The notes below the pieces were generated by a model. That model searched no databases, was not told the origin of the DNA, and saw nothing but the letters and a program-made list of their open reading frames with translations. Positions 54,995-63,236 of a stretch of 64,000 nt of DNA are shown here, piece after piece. The DNA is from Microbacterium sp. LWO14-1.2 (GTDB taxonomy: Bacteria > Actinomycetota > Actinomycetes > Actinomycetales > Microbacteriaceae). The stretch's first letter is position 1, and the number at the start of each line of letters is the position of its first letter. The stretch is taken from positions 496,001 to 560,000 of the forward strand of contig NZ_CP151633.1 of NCBI RefSeq assembly GCF_038397715.1, in the 5' to 3' direction. A program made the translations under genes and the position numbers.

Positions 54995-56226
54995 ACCGGA
55001 ACCGCTATCCGCGGGTCGTGAACGGCCTCATCGATCGGATCGCTGACAATCCGACGAGTCTCGTCGGCAGGCTTGCAGCTCGACGCCTGGGGCCTCCGGC
55101 GCCTCGAGGATCGGTAGCGGCGACGTCATTCGATGCGAAGCCGGTACGGGTACTGGTAGCGCCGGTGAACTATTCCGCGCAGGGAACCGCATGGGCTCGA
55201 GCCCTCGAAGCCGCCTCCGCCGACATCTCGGCCCGGAACATGGCCGTCGACGTCCCCGGTGGATTCCACTTCGACGCAGACCTCGTCGTGCCCGTTGGCA
55301 CATATCACAACGACCCGGAATGGCAGCGACGGCAATTCGCTGCTGCCAAGGGCGCCACCCACGTGCTGATCGAAGCCGAGGAGCCGCCGTTCGGCCGACT
55401 TCTCGACCGATCCGTCGCTCGTCAGGCGGGCGCCTTGATCGCAGCGGGGGTGGATGTCGCATACCTGGGTCACGGAACCGACGTCCGCCTTCCTTCCCGT
55501 CATATCCGCAACAACCCGTGGTCGTACTTCGCCGACCCGAGCGTGTATCGTCCGCGCGCCGAGGCCCTCGCCGCACGCAACATAGACCTCGTCTCACACA
55601 GTGGTCGCCCCGTGTTCGTCTCCACTCCCGATCTGCTCGTCGATCTGCCGGGTGCGGCATGGGTGCCGGTCGTCGTGGATCCGGAGCGCTGGCATGAGCC
55701 ACGCTCTATCCGACCCGAAGGAACGCCACTCCGCGTCGCGCATGCACCGTCCGTCGCAGCAGCCAAGGGCACGCCCCTCATCATGCCAACGCTCGACAAG
55801 CTCGTGGCCGAGGGCATCGTGGAGTTGACCTTGTTGCAGGGCGTCCCGTCGGCGCGAATGCCGGAGGCGTTCGCGCAGGCGGACGTCGTCCTCGATCAGT
55901 TCCGGGCCGGCTCCTACGGCGTCGCCGCCTGCGAAGCGATGTCATCCGGATGCGTGGTCGTGGGACAGGTATCCTCGCAGGTGCGCGAGGCGGTACACGG
56001 CACGACCGGAGAGGAACTCCCGATCGTCGAGGCGACGCCGGATACTCTTGAGGACGTGCTGCGTGGCCTCGCGCGGACGGATCTCGTCCCACTGGCGCAA
56101 TCGTCTCGCGCGTTCGTGCGCTCAGTGCACGACGGCCGGCGTTCAGCCCAGATTCTCATCGATCGGTGGATCTCCCCGGTCGATCCCTTCGCTCGAAAGG
56201 ACTCTGAGGATGCACCCGGCAGTTGA
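54991..56226 (+). CDS. Glycosyltransferase-like protein, family A copy 1
   Basis: A 411-residue soluble protein, one of three local paralogues. Shared landmarks in order: VRVLVAPVNYSAQGTAWARA (about 51-70), THVLIEAEEPPFGR, VAYLGHGTDVRLPSRH, FVSTPDLLVDLPG, LRVAHAPSVAAAKGTPLIMP, and VLDQFRAGSYGVAACEAMSSG. The late QFRAGSYG.AACEAM block resembles the nucleotide-sugar site of GT-B enzymes, so a glycosyltransferase is the best reading, but I do not recognise the CAZy family. GTG 54991 is coupled to the 12-codon ORF. It overlaps the next paralogue by 17 bases. Confidence 0.78.
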   Translation: MNRNRYPRVVNGLIDRIADNPTSLVGRLAARRLGPPAPRGSVAATSFDAKPVRVLVAPVNYSAQGTAWARALEAASADISARNMAVDVPGGFHFDADLVVPVGTYHNDPEWQRRQFAAAKGATHVLIEAEEPPFGRLLDRSVARQAGALIAAGVDVAYLGHGTDVRLPSRHIRNNPWSYFADPSVYRPRAEALAARNIDLVSHSGRPVFVSTPDLLVDLPGAAWVPVVVDPERWHEPRSIRPEGTPLRVAHAPSVAAAKGTPLIMPTLDKLVAEGIVELTLLQGVPSARMPEAFAQADVVLDQFRAGSYGVAACEAMSSGCVVVGQVSSQVREAVHGTTGEELPIVEATPDTLEDVLRGLARTDLVPLAQSSRAFVRSVHDGRRSAQILIDRWISPVDPFARKDSEDAPGS

Positions 56227-57382
56227 AGCGACCTGGAAACTCTTGCCGAAAGCCTTTCAGGACGCCATCGCATCCGGAGTGGATCGTGCCAGAGGTGTGG
56301 TACCGCCGGAGCCTCCCGTACCCGACACGAGCAAGCAGTACCGTATGCTCGTCGGCCCGGTGAACTATGCCGGTCAGGGTTACCGCTGGTCGCGCGCTGC
56401 CGAGAGCTCAGGCCTCGTGTCCGCGAGGAACTACGTTCATGAAGCGAACAATCCGTTCAATTACGGTGCGGATCACGTTCTGAGCTGGCGCACCGCGGAG
56501 CACTCCAGAGCGTGGCAGCGGGCGATGCTCGACGACCTGCGTGAGAACTACACGCACGTGCTGATCGAGGCGTGCTTCCCCATACTCGGCGGTATGTTCA
56601 AGGGCGACGTTCGGCGACAGGCGGCTTTGCTCCGGGATGCGGGGTTGACGGTCGGAGTCGCCGGGCACGGCACGGATGTGCGGCTCCCGTCCCGTCACAT
56701 GGCGAACGATGAGTGGTCGTACTTCCACAACGACATCTGGGTGTCCGCAGATCTGCTCGAACCCGTCGTGGCGCGCAATCTCGAATTGGTGGCCGACCTC
56801 GCCGCACCGACTTTCGTGTCGACAGCCGGACTCCTCATGGATCTCCCCGACGCACACTTCCTCGGGGTGATCGTCGACGAGGAGAAGTGGGCAAACGACG
56901 CCCCCCTCCTCGAACGGGAGCGAATCAAGGTCGTGCACGCCCCCACGAACCCGAATGCCAAAGGCACACTGCAGATCGCTCCCGTCGCACGGAGACTCCA
57001 CGAAGAAGGGCTCATCGAGTATGTCGAGCTCAAGGGCATACCCAATGACCGGATGCCCGAGGTCTTCGCCGACGCTGATGTCGTGCTCGATCAGTTCCGT
57101 TCCGGGGATTACGGCGTGGCGGCTTGCGAGACGATGGCGGCCGGCCGCCTGCTGCTCGCTCACGTGAGCGATCAGGTGCGCGACGTGGTGGAGTCCGCGG
57201 CGGGGATGCCGCTTCCCATCGTCCCCACCACCATCGACTCCATCGAGCAGGTCCTGCGCGATGTCGTCGAGCGACGCGGTCATTACCGCACCATCGCGAA
57301 GTCCGGCCCCGCGTTCGTTAATCGGCTGCACAACGGCGACTACTCGCGCGACGTGCTCATGAAGCACTTCTTCACGGCCTGA
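56210..57382 (+). CDS. Glycosyltransferase-like protein, family A copy 2
   Basis: A 390-residue paralogue of its neighbour: YRMLVGPVNYAGQGYRWSRA, THVLIEACFPILGG, VGVAGHGTDVRLPSRH, FVSTAGLLMDLPDA, VVHAPTNPNAKGTLQIAP and VLDQFRSGDYGVAACETMAAG appear in the same order. The N-terminal 45 residues differ from copy 1, and the EA.EPPFG site is CFPILGG here, so the two likely use different acceptors or donors. ATG 56210 has GAAAGGA 9 bases upstream and lies inside the end of copy 1, so translation is overlapping. Cytoplasmic, with no membrane helix. Confidence 0.78.
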   Translation: MHPAVEATWKLLPKAFQDAIASGVDRARGVVPPEPPVPDTSKQYRMLVGPVNYAGQGYRWSRAAESSGLVSARNYVHEANNPFNYGADHVLSWRTAEHSRAWQRAMLDDLRENYTHVLIEACFPILGGMFKGDVRRQAALLRDAGLTVGVAGHGTDVRLPSRHMANDEWSYFHNDIWVSADLLEPVVARNLELVADLAAPTFVSTAGLLMDLPDAHFLGVIVDEEKWANDAPLLERERIKVVHAPTNPNAKGTLQIAPVARRLHEEGLIEYVELKGIPNDRMPEVFADADVVLDQFRSGDYGVAACETMAAGRLLLAHVSDQVRDVVESAAGMPLPIVPTTIDSIEQVLRDVVERRGHYRTIAKSGPAFVNRLHNGDYSRDVLMKHFFTA

Positions 57383-57383
57383 C

Positions 57384-58547
57384 ATGCGGGTAGCCATCGT
57401 CTCGCGGATCTACAGACCGGAGCCGTCCGCAGCGTCGCTGTTCCTCGGTTCCGTCTCCGACGCCCTTCGCGCCGATGGCCACAGTGTCATGGTCCTGACG
57501 GCGAAGCCGCCTCGCCGCTCAGACTCCATCGAGGCGAGTGAGGACGTGCGGACGTTTCCTGTGCTGCGCGATCGCGACGGCTACGTCCGCGGATACCTCC
57601 CGTACCTGTCGTTCGATGTCCCCCTGTCAGTCCGCCTGCTGTTCGCCACGCGACCCGATGTCGTGCTGGCTGAGCCCCCGCCCACCACCGGTGCCGTCGT
57701 GCGTGTCGTCTGTGCTCTCCGGCGCATCCCCTACGTGTACGACGCCGCGGACATCTGGTCCGATGCTGCGGACATGGCGACGAATTCGCGTGCAGTCATT
57801 CGTGTGCTGCGGTGGGTAGAGCGCTTCGCTCTACGTGGCGCAGAGACTGTTGTCACGATCTCGGAGGGAGTGGTGCGGCGAGTGAGGGACCTCGGCGCCC
57901 AGACGCGCGTGGTCGTCACGGGCTTCGGCGCCGACACAGCCGAGTTCAAGGTGGTCGACAACGAACCGGACAAGCTCTTCCTCTACGCCGGGAGTTACTC
58001 TGCCTGGCATGGCGCCGACATCATGATCGACGCGTTCGCGGCCTTCAGCCGGACGCACCCCGGGTACCGTCTGCGCGTGATCGGCAACGGCACGGAGAAG
58101 TCGATGCTCGAGAAGCGAGCGCAGGCATTGGGGGTTTCTGATGCCATCGACTTTCTCGACCCCATCGCGCCCGCAGAGTTGAACCTTCACTTCGCCTCCG
58201 CAGTCGCCAGTATCGCGACCCTCAAGCCGGGCACGGCGTACGAGTTCGCGTTCGCCACCAAGACGTATTCCTCGCTGGCGGCAGGTTGTCCCGTCATCTT
58301 CGCCGGCCCCGGTCCGACAGGGCCGTTCCTGAGCGGCATCCCGGACGATCTCGGCGCCGGGACCGCGTGCGATTACAACGCCGAGGAGATTGCGCAGGCG
58401 ATGAGACGGCTCGCTGACGCCGGGTTCGAGCCAGAGCGGCGACGTGCGCTCGGCGCCTGGATCGACGGAAACCATACGATGCGCGCCGTGGCCAAACGGG
58501 TTGCTCTCGTCCTCGCCGACGTCGGCTCCGGGCGGAGGAGACACTGA
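57384..58547 (+). CDS. Family 4 glycosyltransferase
   Basis: A 387-residue GT-B enzyme: the N-terminal Rossmann start RVAIVSRIYRPEPSAASLFLGS, the donor-side block LFLYAGSYSAWHGADIMIDAF and FLDPIAPAELNLHFASAVASIA, and the late TYSSLAAGCPVIFAGPGP in place of a full E-x7-E (E in AYEFAFATKTYSSL). The domains match GT4 (WbuB-like) enzymes, which often add N-acetylaminosugars to undecaprenyl-linked glycans. ATG 57384 follows the previous stop by one base and its stop shares TGATG with the next gene, so it sits between copies 2 and 3 of the neighbouring family. Confidence 0.88.
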   Translation: MRVAIVSRIYRPEPSAASLFLGSVSDALRADGHSVMVLTAKPPRRSDSIEASEDVRTFPVLRDRDGYVRGYLPYLSFDVPLSVRLLFATRPDVVLAEPPPTTGAVVRVVCALRRIPYVYDAADIWSDAADMATNSRAVIRVLRWVERFALRGAETVVTISEGVVRRVRDLGAQTRVVVTGFGADTAEFKVVDNEPDKLFLYAGSYSAWHGADIMIDAFAAFSRTHPGYRLRVIGNGTEKSMLEKRAQALGVSDAIDFLDPIAPAELNLHFASAVASIATLKPGTAYEFAFATKTYSSLAAGCPVIFAGPGPTGPFLSGIPDDLGAGTACDYNAEEIAQAMRRLADAGFEPERRRALGAWIDGNHTMRAVAKRVALVLADVGSGRRRH

Positions 58548-59764
58548 TGTTCTCGGCGATCGCTGATTGGCTGGTGCGCCACCGATCCTCCATGCCGCAA
58601 TGGATGAATCGGGTACTCGAGGAGCCGGCGCGGAACCCGGATGGCTTCATCGGCCGGCTCACCATGACCATGCTCGGCATGTCGTCCTCGGGCGAGGTGA
58701 CGGACGTGCCCCAGACAGCGATACGCGTGTTCATCGCCCCGACGAACTACTCCGGACAGGCATTCCAGTGGGCGCGAGCACTGGAATCGGCGGATGCAGA
58801 CATCGGAGCGAGGAACATGGCCGAGGAGCTCCCGGGCGGCTTCGCTTTCCCAGCGGATACGCTGGTGCCGTTCGCCGTCGCGCAGGGCTCCGGATCCTGG
58901 GCTGCTGCCGAGTGGAAGGCCGTCACCGGCTTCACGCATGTCCTCATCGAGGCTGAACGGCCGATTTTCGGCCGGCGGTTCGGACGCGATCTGTCCGCGG
59001 AGATCGAAGCGATGGAACGAGCCGGCCTCTCTGTCGCTTTCATGTGTCATGGCACGGACGTCAGGGATCCGGACGATCATGCGCGTCGGACACCATGGTC
59101 GCTCTACCCTGAGGACCCGCGAACGGAGACGCTTCGAGTCGACGCCGAGAGGAACCGCGCACTGTTAGACCGGTGGCAACGGCCGACCTTCGTCTCCACC
59201 CCGGACTTGCTTGCGGACGTACCTCGCGGCGTATGGTGCCCCGTCGTCGTCGACGCGGATGCTTTCGCTCGCGACGGAGTCCGCACCCGGGATGGCTCAG
59301 CGCGCATCGTCCACGCCGCAAGTGCGCCGTTGCAGAAGGGCAGCCACTACATCGTTCCGGCGTTACAGCCGTTGATCGAGGACGGAGTCGTGGACTACGA
59401 GCTGGTAACCGGTGTTCCCTCCTCGCAGATGCCAGGTGTTTTCGCGGATGCCGACATCGTGATCGATCAGTTCCGCGCGGGATCCTATGGCGTCGCCGCG
59501 TGCGAAGCCATGGCCGCCGGATGCGTGGTCATCGGACACGTCCTGCCCGAAGTACGAGAGCATGTCCATGCTGCGACCGGCATGCCCCTGCCGATCGTTG
59601 AGGCTACCCCCGACACCCTGGCGGCCGCTGTCCGAGGACTCATCGACGACCCGGAGCGCATGCGGGCTTTGGCGACGGCGGGTCCGGACTTCGTTCGCAA
59701 GGTGCACTCGGGCCGTGCGAGCGCGCGAGTCCTGATGGACAGGTGGCTCAGCCCGCGTTCCTGA
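58547..59764 (+). CDS. Glycosyltransferase-like protein, family A copy 3
   Basis: A 405-residue third paralogue: IRVFIAPTNYSGQAFQWARA, THVLIEAERPIFGRRFGR, VAFMCHGTDVRDPDDHAR, FVSTPDLLADVPRG, IVHAASAPLQKGSHYIVP and VIDQFRAGSYGVAACEAMAAG. HGTDVR is followed by DPDDH rather than LPSRH, so this copy has diverged in one shared loop. Copies 1 and 3 are more alike at the C terminus (LPIVEATPDTL in both) than copy 2. Its ATG shares a base with the GT4 stop. The 3' end overlaps the convergent acyltransferase gene by 17 bases. Confidence 0.78.
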   Translation: MFSAIADWLVRHRSSMPQWMNRVLEEPARNPDGFIGRLTMTMLGMSSSGEVTDVPQTAIRVFIAPTNYSGQAFQWARALESADADIGARNMAEELPGGFAFPADTLVPFAVAQGSGSWAAAEWKAVTGFTHVLIEAERPIFGRRFGRDLSAEIEAMERAGLSVAFMCHGTDVRDPDDHARRTPWSLYPEDPRTETLRVDAERNRALLDRWQRPTFVSTPDLLADVPRGVWCPVVVDADAFARDGVRTRDGSARIVHAASAPLQKGSHYIVPALQPLIEDGVVDYELVTGVPSSQMPGVFADADIVIDQFRAGSYGVAACEAMAAGCVVIGHVLPEVREHVHAATGMPLPIVEATPDTLAAAVRGLIDDPERMRALATAGPDFVRKVHSGRASARVLMDRWLSPRS

Positions 59765-60944
59765 CGTCGGCGCGCGTCCGTGCACGACGATCGCGCTCGT
59801 CCTTCCAACCGCGCATCCGTCGCTCGACCGGACGCTCCACGAAACTGTGCAGTGCCCATGCGGCGATCAGATCGACGGCGAACAGCGCGGCGAACCAGGC
59901 AAGGTTCCGCCACGACGGGTCCTGGAATCCGAAGATCCGAAGTGCGACGTAGATGAAGGTCGCATGCACGAGGTAAAACGCGAACGACCACTCGCCCAGC
60001 GAGACCTGCAGTTTGGACTCGAACAGCGAACGCTTGCCTGCAAGTCCGCGCTGAGCCAGCGAGACGATCGCCGCTGCACATGCCAGAGTGAACAGCTCAT
60101 TGCCGAATGCGGGGATGTGCCTCACCACTGGCACGTCGATCTGGTACTGCGAAACGAAGACGATCGCGAAAACCGTGATGAACATGGAACCGACGCCGAT
60201 GAGCGGAGAGAGCCGAACTCGCCACCCGGCGCGGATCGCCCATGCGAGCGCCATTCCCAGGACGAACTCCGTCACCCGTACGACCGGGGTCGGCAGGTCA
60301 GCGAGACCGCTCGCCGGCAACAGCAACACGAGAAGACGGTAACTGAACGCGCACGCCACGACACCGGCCGCGAAAAAGAGCGCGCCGCGTCGGGAGAAGC
60401 GCACGAGGATCCGGGAGATCCAGGGGTGCAGCGCGTAGAAGAATGCCTCGCAGGTGAGCGTCCATGCGGCCGGGTTACCGGAGAAGAGGATGGTGGGCGC
60501 GTTCCACCATCCCTGGAGAAGGACCACCGAGAGCAGCAGGATGCCGAAGTCGAACGGCTTCAGAAAGCTACCCTCGGGAATCGTGGTGAGCGTGTAGAAA
60601 ACGGGGATCGCGAGGGCCAGCGCGACCATGTGCGCGGGCCAGATGCGCGCGAAACGGCGCCAATAGAACGTCGACACACTCACTCCGGGTCTCGCAGACC
60701 AGGTGAGCACGAAGCCGGACAGGACGAAGAAGAAGGTCACCCCGAAGTAGCCCTGCGCGAAGACCGTCGTGATCACCCCGGGGAGCGGGGCGAACACGAG
60801 CATGTGGTAGAGGAAGACCATGAACGCGGCCCACCACCGGAGTCCGGTCAGTGCATCGAGGCGCTTGGTCCGTTCTTCGAGGATCGAGCGGTTGTCCAGG
60901 ATCGGGGCTCCTTGTTCGCGCGTGGCCGCGGGAGAGCGGCCCAC
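59748..60944 (-). CDS. Acyltransferase family 3 (OafA-like) membrane protein
   Basis: A 398-residue acyltransferase-3 protein with about ten helices. LDALTGLRWWAAFMVFLYHM gives the essential His on helix 1, GYFGVTFFFVLSGFVLTW and FYWRRFARIWPAHM are the RxxR-type blocks, and SFAFYLVHATFIY and ERPVERRMRG end the domain. It O-acylates (commonly O-acetylates) surface glycans at the membrane. It lacks the SGNH domain seen in some OafA proteins. The start is uncertain: GTG 60944 sits 3 bases after TACAAT; a CTG at 60899 has AAGGAG 8 bases upstream. Confidence 0.88.
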   Translation of the reverse strand: MGRSPAATREQGAPILDNRSILEERTKRLDALTGLRWWAAFMVFLYHMLVFAPLPGVITTVFAQGYFGVTFFFVLSGFVLTWSARPGVSVSTFYWRRFARIWPAHMVALALAIPVFYTLTTIPEGSFLKPFDFGILLLSVVLLQGWWNAPTILFSGNPAAWTLTCEAFFYALHPWISRILVRFSRRGALFFAAGVVACAFSYRLLVLLLPASGLADLPTPVVRVTEFVLGMALAWAIRAGWRVRLSPLIGVGSMFITVFAIVFVSQYQIDVPVVRHIPAFGNELFTLACAAAIVSLAQRGLAGKRSLFESKLQVSLGEWSFAFYLVHATFIYVALRIFGFQDPSWRNLAWFAALFAVDLIAAWALHSFVERPVERRMRGWKDERDRRARTRADVRNAG

Positions 60945-61009
60945 GCAATTGTACTGGTGGTCTCCGGTCTTCGGTCCACCGCGCGTCTGGCGCCGCGCCG
61001 ACCGAAAAC

Positions 61010-61015
61010 TAGACT
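61010..61015 (+). promoter_or_regulatory. -10 box of leaderless GT2 at 61022
   Basis: TAGACT, 6 bases before GTG 61022. Confidence 0.58.
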
Positions 61016-61021
61016 GGACCT

Positions 61022-62101
61022 GTGACCCCGCCCGATGTCGACGTCATCATCCCCGTACACACCCGCACCCGTCCCGTCCTGCGTGCTGTGCGTTCAGTGC
61101 TCGATGCGACGGATGCCGATGTGCGCGTCACGGTGATCGCGCACAACATCAGTCGCGAGGCGATCATCGGGAACCTCGAACCGGTGGTCGAAGATCCGCG
61201 ACTACGCGTCCTGCACCTCGAGGACAGAATCCCTTCGCCGTCCGGACCCATGAACCTCGGCCTGGATAGGGCGACAGCTCCCTTCGTCAGCTTCCTCGGA
61301 TCGGACGACGAACTGGCTCCGGGAGCCATCGACTCCTGGCTCACCATCGCACGGGAGACCGGGGCCTCCACCGTCATGGCACGCATCGACCGCCTTGAGA
61401 GCGGGACCGATCGCTACCCGCCTGTCCGTGCCGGCCGCACGAAGAATCTGCACCCGGCCAAGGATCGCCTCGCCTATCGGTCGGCGCCGCTCGGACTCAT
61501 CTCCCGGTCGCACCACCCCGACCTGCGGTTCACTCCGAATCTGCATTCGGGCGAGGATCTCGAGTTCACGGCGGTGTTGTGGTTCACGGGCCGCAGGGTT
61601 GCCTATGCTGCGACGGGACCCGGTTACATCGGTCATGAGGACGAGCACGATCGGGTGACGCACGTCGCCCGCTCCGTGACCGACGACTTCGCGTTCCTCG
61701 ATACCACGATCGATGCGCCGTGGTTCCCCCGTCTGCCTCGCAATCAGAGGGTCGCGTTCGGGGTCAAGGTCCTTCGCCTGCATCTGTTCGATGCCATCTA
61801 CCATCGACTGCAGGGACCAGGAGGGATAATCTCCCATCAGAACGAGATCGATGCCGTGATCCGCCGCATCGATCTCGCCGCGCCCGGTTCGGTGGCGCTC
61901 TTGGCGCGTGTCGAGCGGCGCATCATCGACGAAGTCCGCTCGTCGGCGCCTGATGCTGACCGTATCAGGCAGTTGCTCGCCGCTCGATGGGAGGGTGGTC
62001 CGCTGGGAACACTCGTCACCCGCAACCCGCTGCTGTCCCTGCATGCGCAGGGCCCCTATCGAACTCTGCGGGCCACAGTGGCACCCAGCCGCGATTCGTG
62101 A
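61022..62101 (+). CDS. Family 2 glycosyltransferase, paralogue 1
   Basis: A 359-residue GT-A protein: VDVIIPVHTRTRPVLRAVRS, then MNLGLDRATAPFVSFLGSDD with the metal-binding Asp-Asp at about residues 99-100 (GSDDELAPGAIDSWL), PAKDRLAYRSAPLGLISR, and HSGEDLEFTAVLWFTGRRVA. The GEDLEF segment is the acceptor-base region. The C-terminal third is helical and unlike common GT2 tails. No membrane segment. It and the next gene are sister copies sharing this order throughout. Each has its own leaderless-type promoter. Confidence 0.87.
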   Translation: MTPPDVDVIIPVHTRTRPVLRAVRSVLDATDADVRVTVIAHNISREAIIGNLEPVVEDPRLRVLHLEDRIPSPSGPMNLGLDRATAPFVSFLGSDDELAPGAIDSWLTIARETGASTVMARIDRLESGTDRYPPVRAGRTKNLHPAKDRLAYRSAPLGLISRSHHPDLRFTPNLHSGEDLEFTAVLWFTGRRVAYAATGPGYIGHEDEHDRVTHVARSVTDDFAFLDTTIDAPWFPRLPRNQRVAFGVKVLRLHLFDAIYHRLQGPGGIISHQNEIDAVIRRIDLAAPGSVALLARVERRIIDEVRSSAPDADRIRQLLAARWEGGPLGTLVTRNPLLSLHAQGPYRTLRATVAPSRDS

Positions 62102-62115
62102 CGTGCCTGAGCGAG

Positions 62116-62121
62116 TAGCAT
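62116..62121 (+). promoter_or_regulatory. -10 box of leaderless GT2 at 62128
   Basis: TAGCAT, 6 bases before GTG 62128. Confidence 0.52.
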
Positions 62122-62127
62122 CGATCC

Positions 62128-63210
62128 GTGCCCGCTTTTGACGTCGACCTGACCATCGCCGTTCATTCGGCGACCCGACCGATAGCCCGCGCAGTGACCT
62201 CCGTGATAGACCGGAACCGCGCGCGGATCCGCGTCAATGTCGTCGCCCACAACATCGACCCCGAGATCATCCGCGCGAACCTCGGCGACCTCGCCGAACA
62301 TCCCGACGTGCGGCTCCTCGAACTGCACGATGGCGTGCGCTCCCCCGCCAACCCGATGAACTTCGGCCTCGCGCACTCGCAGGCGCCTTTCGTCTCGGTC
62401 ATGGGGTCCGATGACGAGCTCGAACCCGGCGCGGTCGACTCCTGGCTTGCACTCCAGGCCGAAACCGGCGCCTCGACGGTCATCGCGCGCATCCGTATCG
62501 TCGGCCGGAGCAATGACCCCTACCCACCGGTACGAAACGGCCGGCGGACGCGCGACCTCGATCCTCGCAAAGACCGTCTCGCGTACCGCAGCGCTCCGTT
62601 GGGCCTGGTCGATCGCCGTCGCTTCCCCTCACTCCGCTTCACAGAGGGACTCCCTTCCGGAGAGGATCTCGCGTACTCCGCAACGTTGTGGTTCACCGGC
62701 GAGCACATCGCATACGACCTCACCGGCCCCGCATACGTCGTAAACGACGACGCTGATGACCGCGTCACATTCTCGGCACGCAGCGTGTCGGAGGATTTTG
62801 CGTTTCTCGATGCGATCGAAGCCACCGAGTGGTTTCCCCGCCTGGCACGCAGGGCGCGTAGCGCTTTGCTGATCAAGGTGCTTCGTGTTCATTTCTTCGA
62901 CGCCGTCCTCGCCCGGATGAGGTCCGAACCGGGACTCCTCGCGCACCGGGATGATCTCGTCGATGTGGTCGCCCGCGCCGAACGTCTCGCACCGGGTGTC
63001 ACCGCCCTTCTCGCTCGCGTCGACCGGGACGTGATCGATGAGCTACGTTCGGACGCTCCTGACGAGGCGCGAATCCTCCATCTGCTGGACGCGCGATGGA
63101 ACTATCGCACGGTCGGTGCACTCGTGACGCGGAACCCTTTCCTCGTCGCACATCGACAGGCGCCCCTCCGCACCCTCTTCGCGGGGATGCGGGCGATGAC
63201 CGCCGGCTGA
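62128..63210 (+). CDS. Family 2 glycosyltransferase, paralogue 2
   Basis: A 360-residue GT-A protein closely parallel to its upstream neighbour: VDLTIAVHSATRPIARAVTS, MNFGLAHSQAPFVSVMGSDD (GSDDELEPGAVDSWL), PRKDRLAYRSAPLGLVDR, PSGEDLAYSATLWFTGEHIA, and RVTFSARSVSEDFAFLDAIE. The residue after GED differs (GEDLEF versus GEDLAY), so the acceptor may differ. It has no membrane anchor. The stop is 26 bases from the convergent ABC transporter stop. Confidence 0.87.
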   Translation: MPAFDVDLTIAVHSATRPIARAVTSVIDRNRARIRVNVVAHNIDPEIIRANLGDLAEHPDVRLLELHDGVRSPANPMNFGLAHSQAPFVSVMGSDDELEPGAVDSWLALQAETGASTVIARIRIVGRSNDPYPPVRNGRRTRDLDPRKDRLAYRSAPLGLVDRRRFPSLRFTEGLPSGEDLAYSATLWFTGEHIAYDLTGPAYVVNDDADDRVTFSARSVSEDFAFLDAIEATEWFPRLARRARSALLIKVLRVHFFDAVLARMRSEPGLLAHRDDLVDVVARAERLAPGVTALLARVDRDVIDELRSDAPDEARILHLLDARWNYRTVGALVTRNPFLVAHRQAPLRTLFAGMRAMTAG

Positions 63211-63236
63211 CCGTTCGCCGTGATGGCTCCGTCTCC

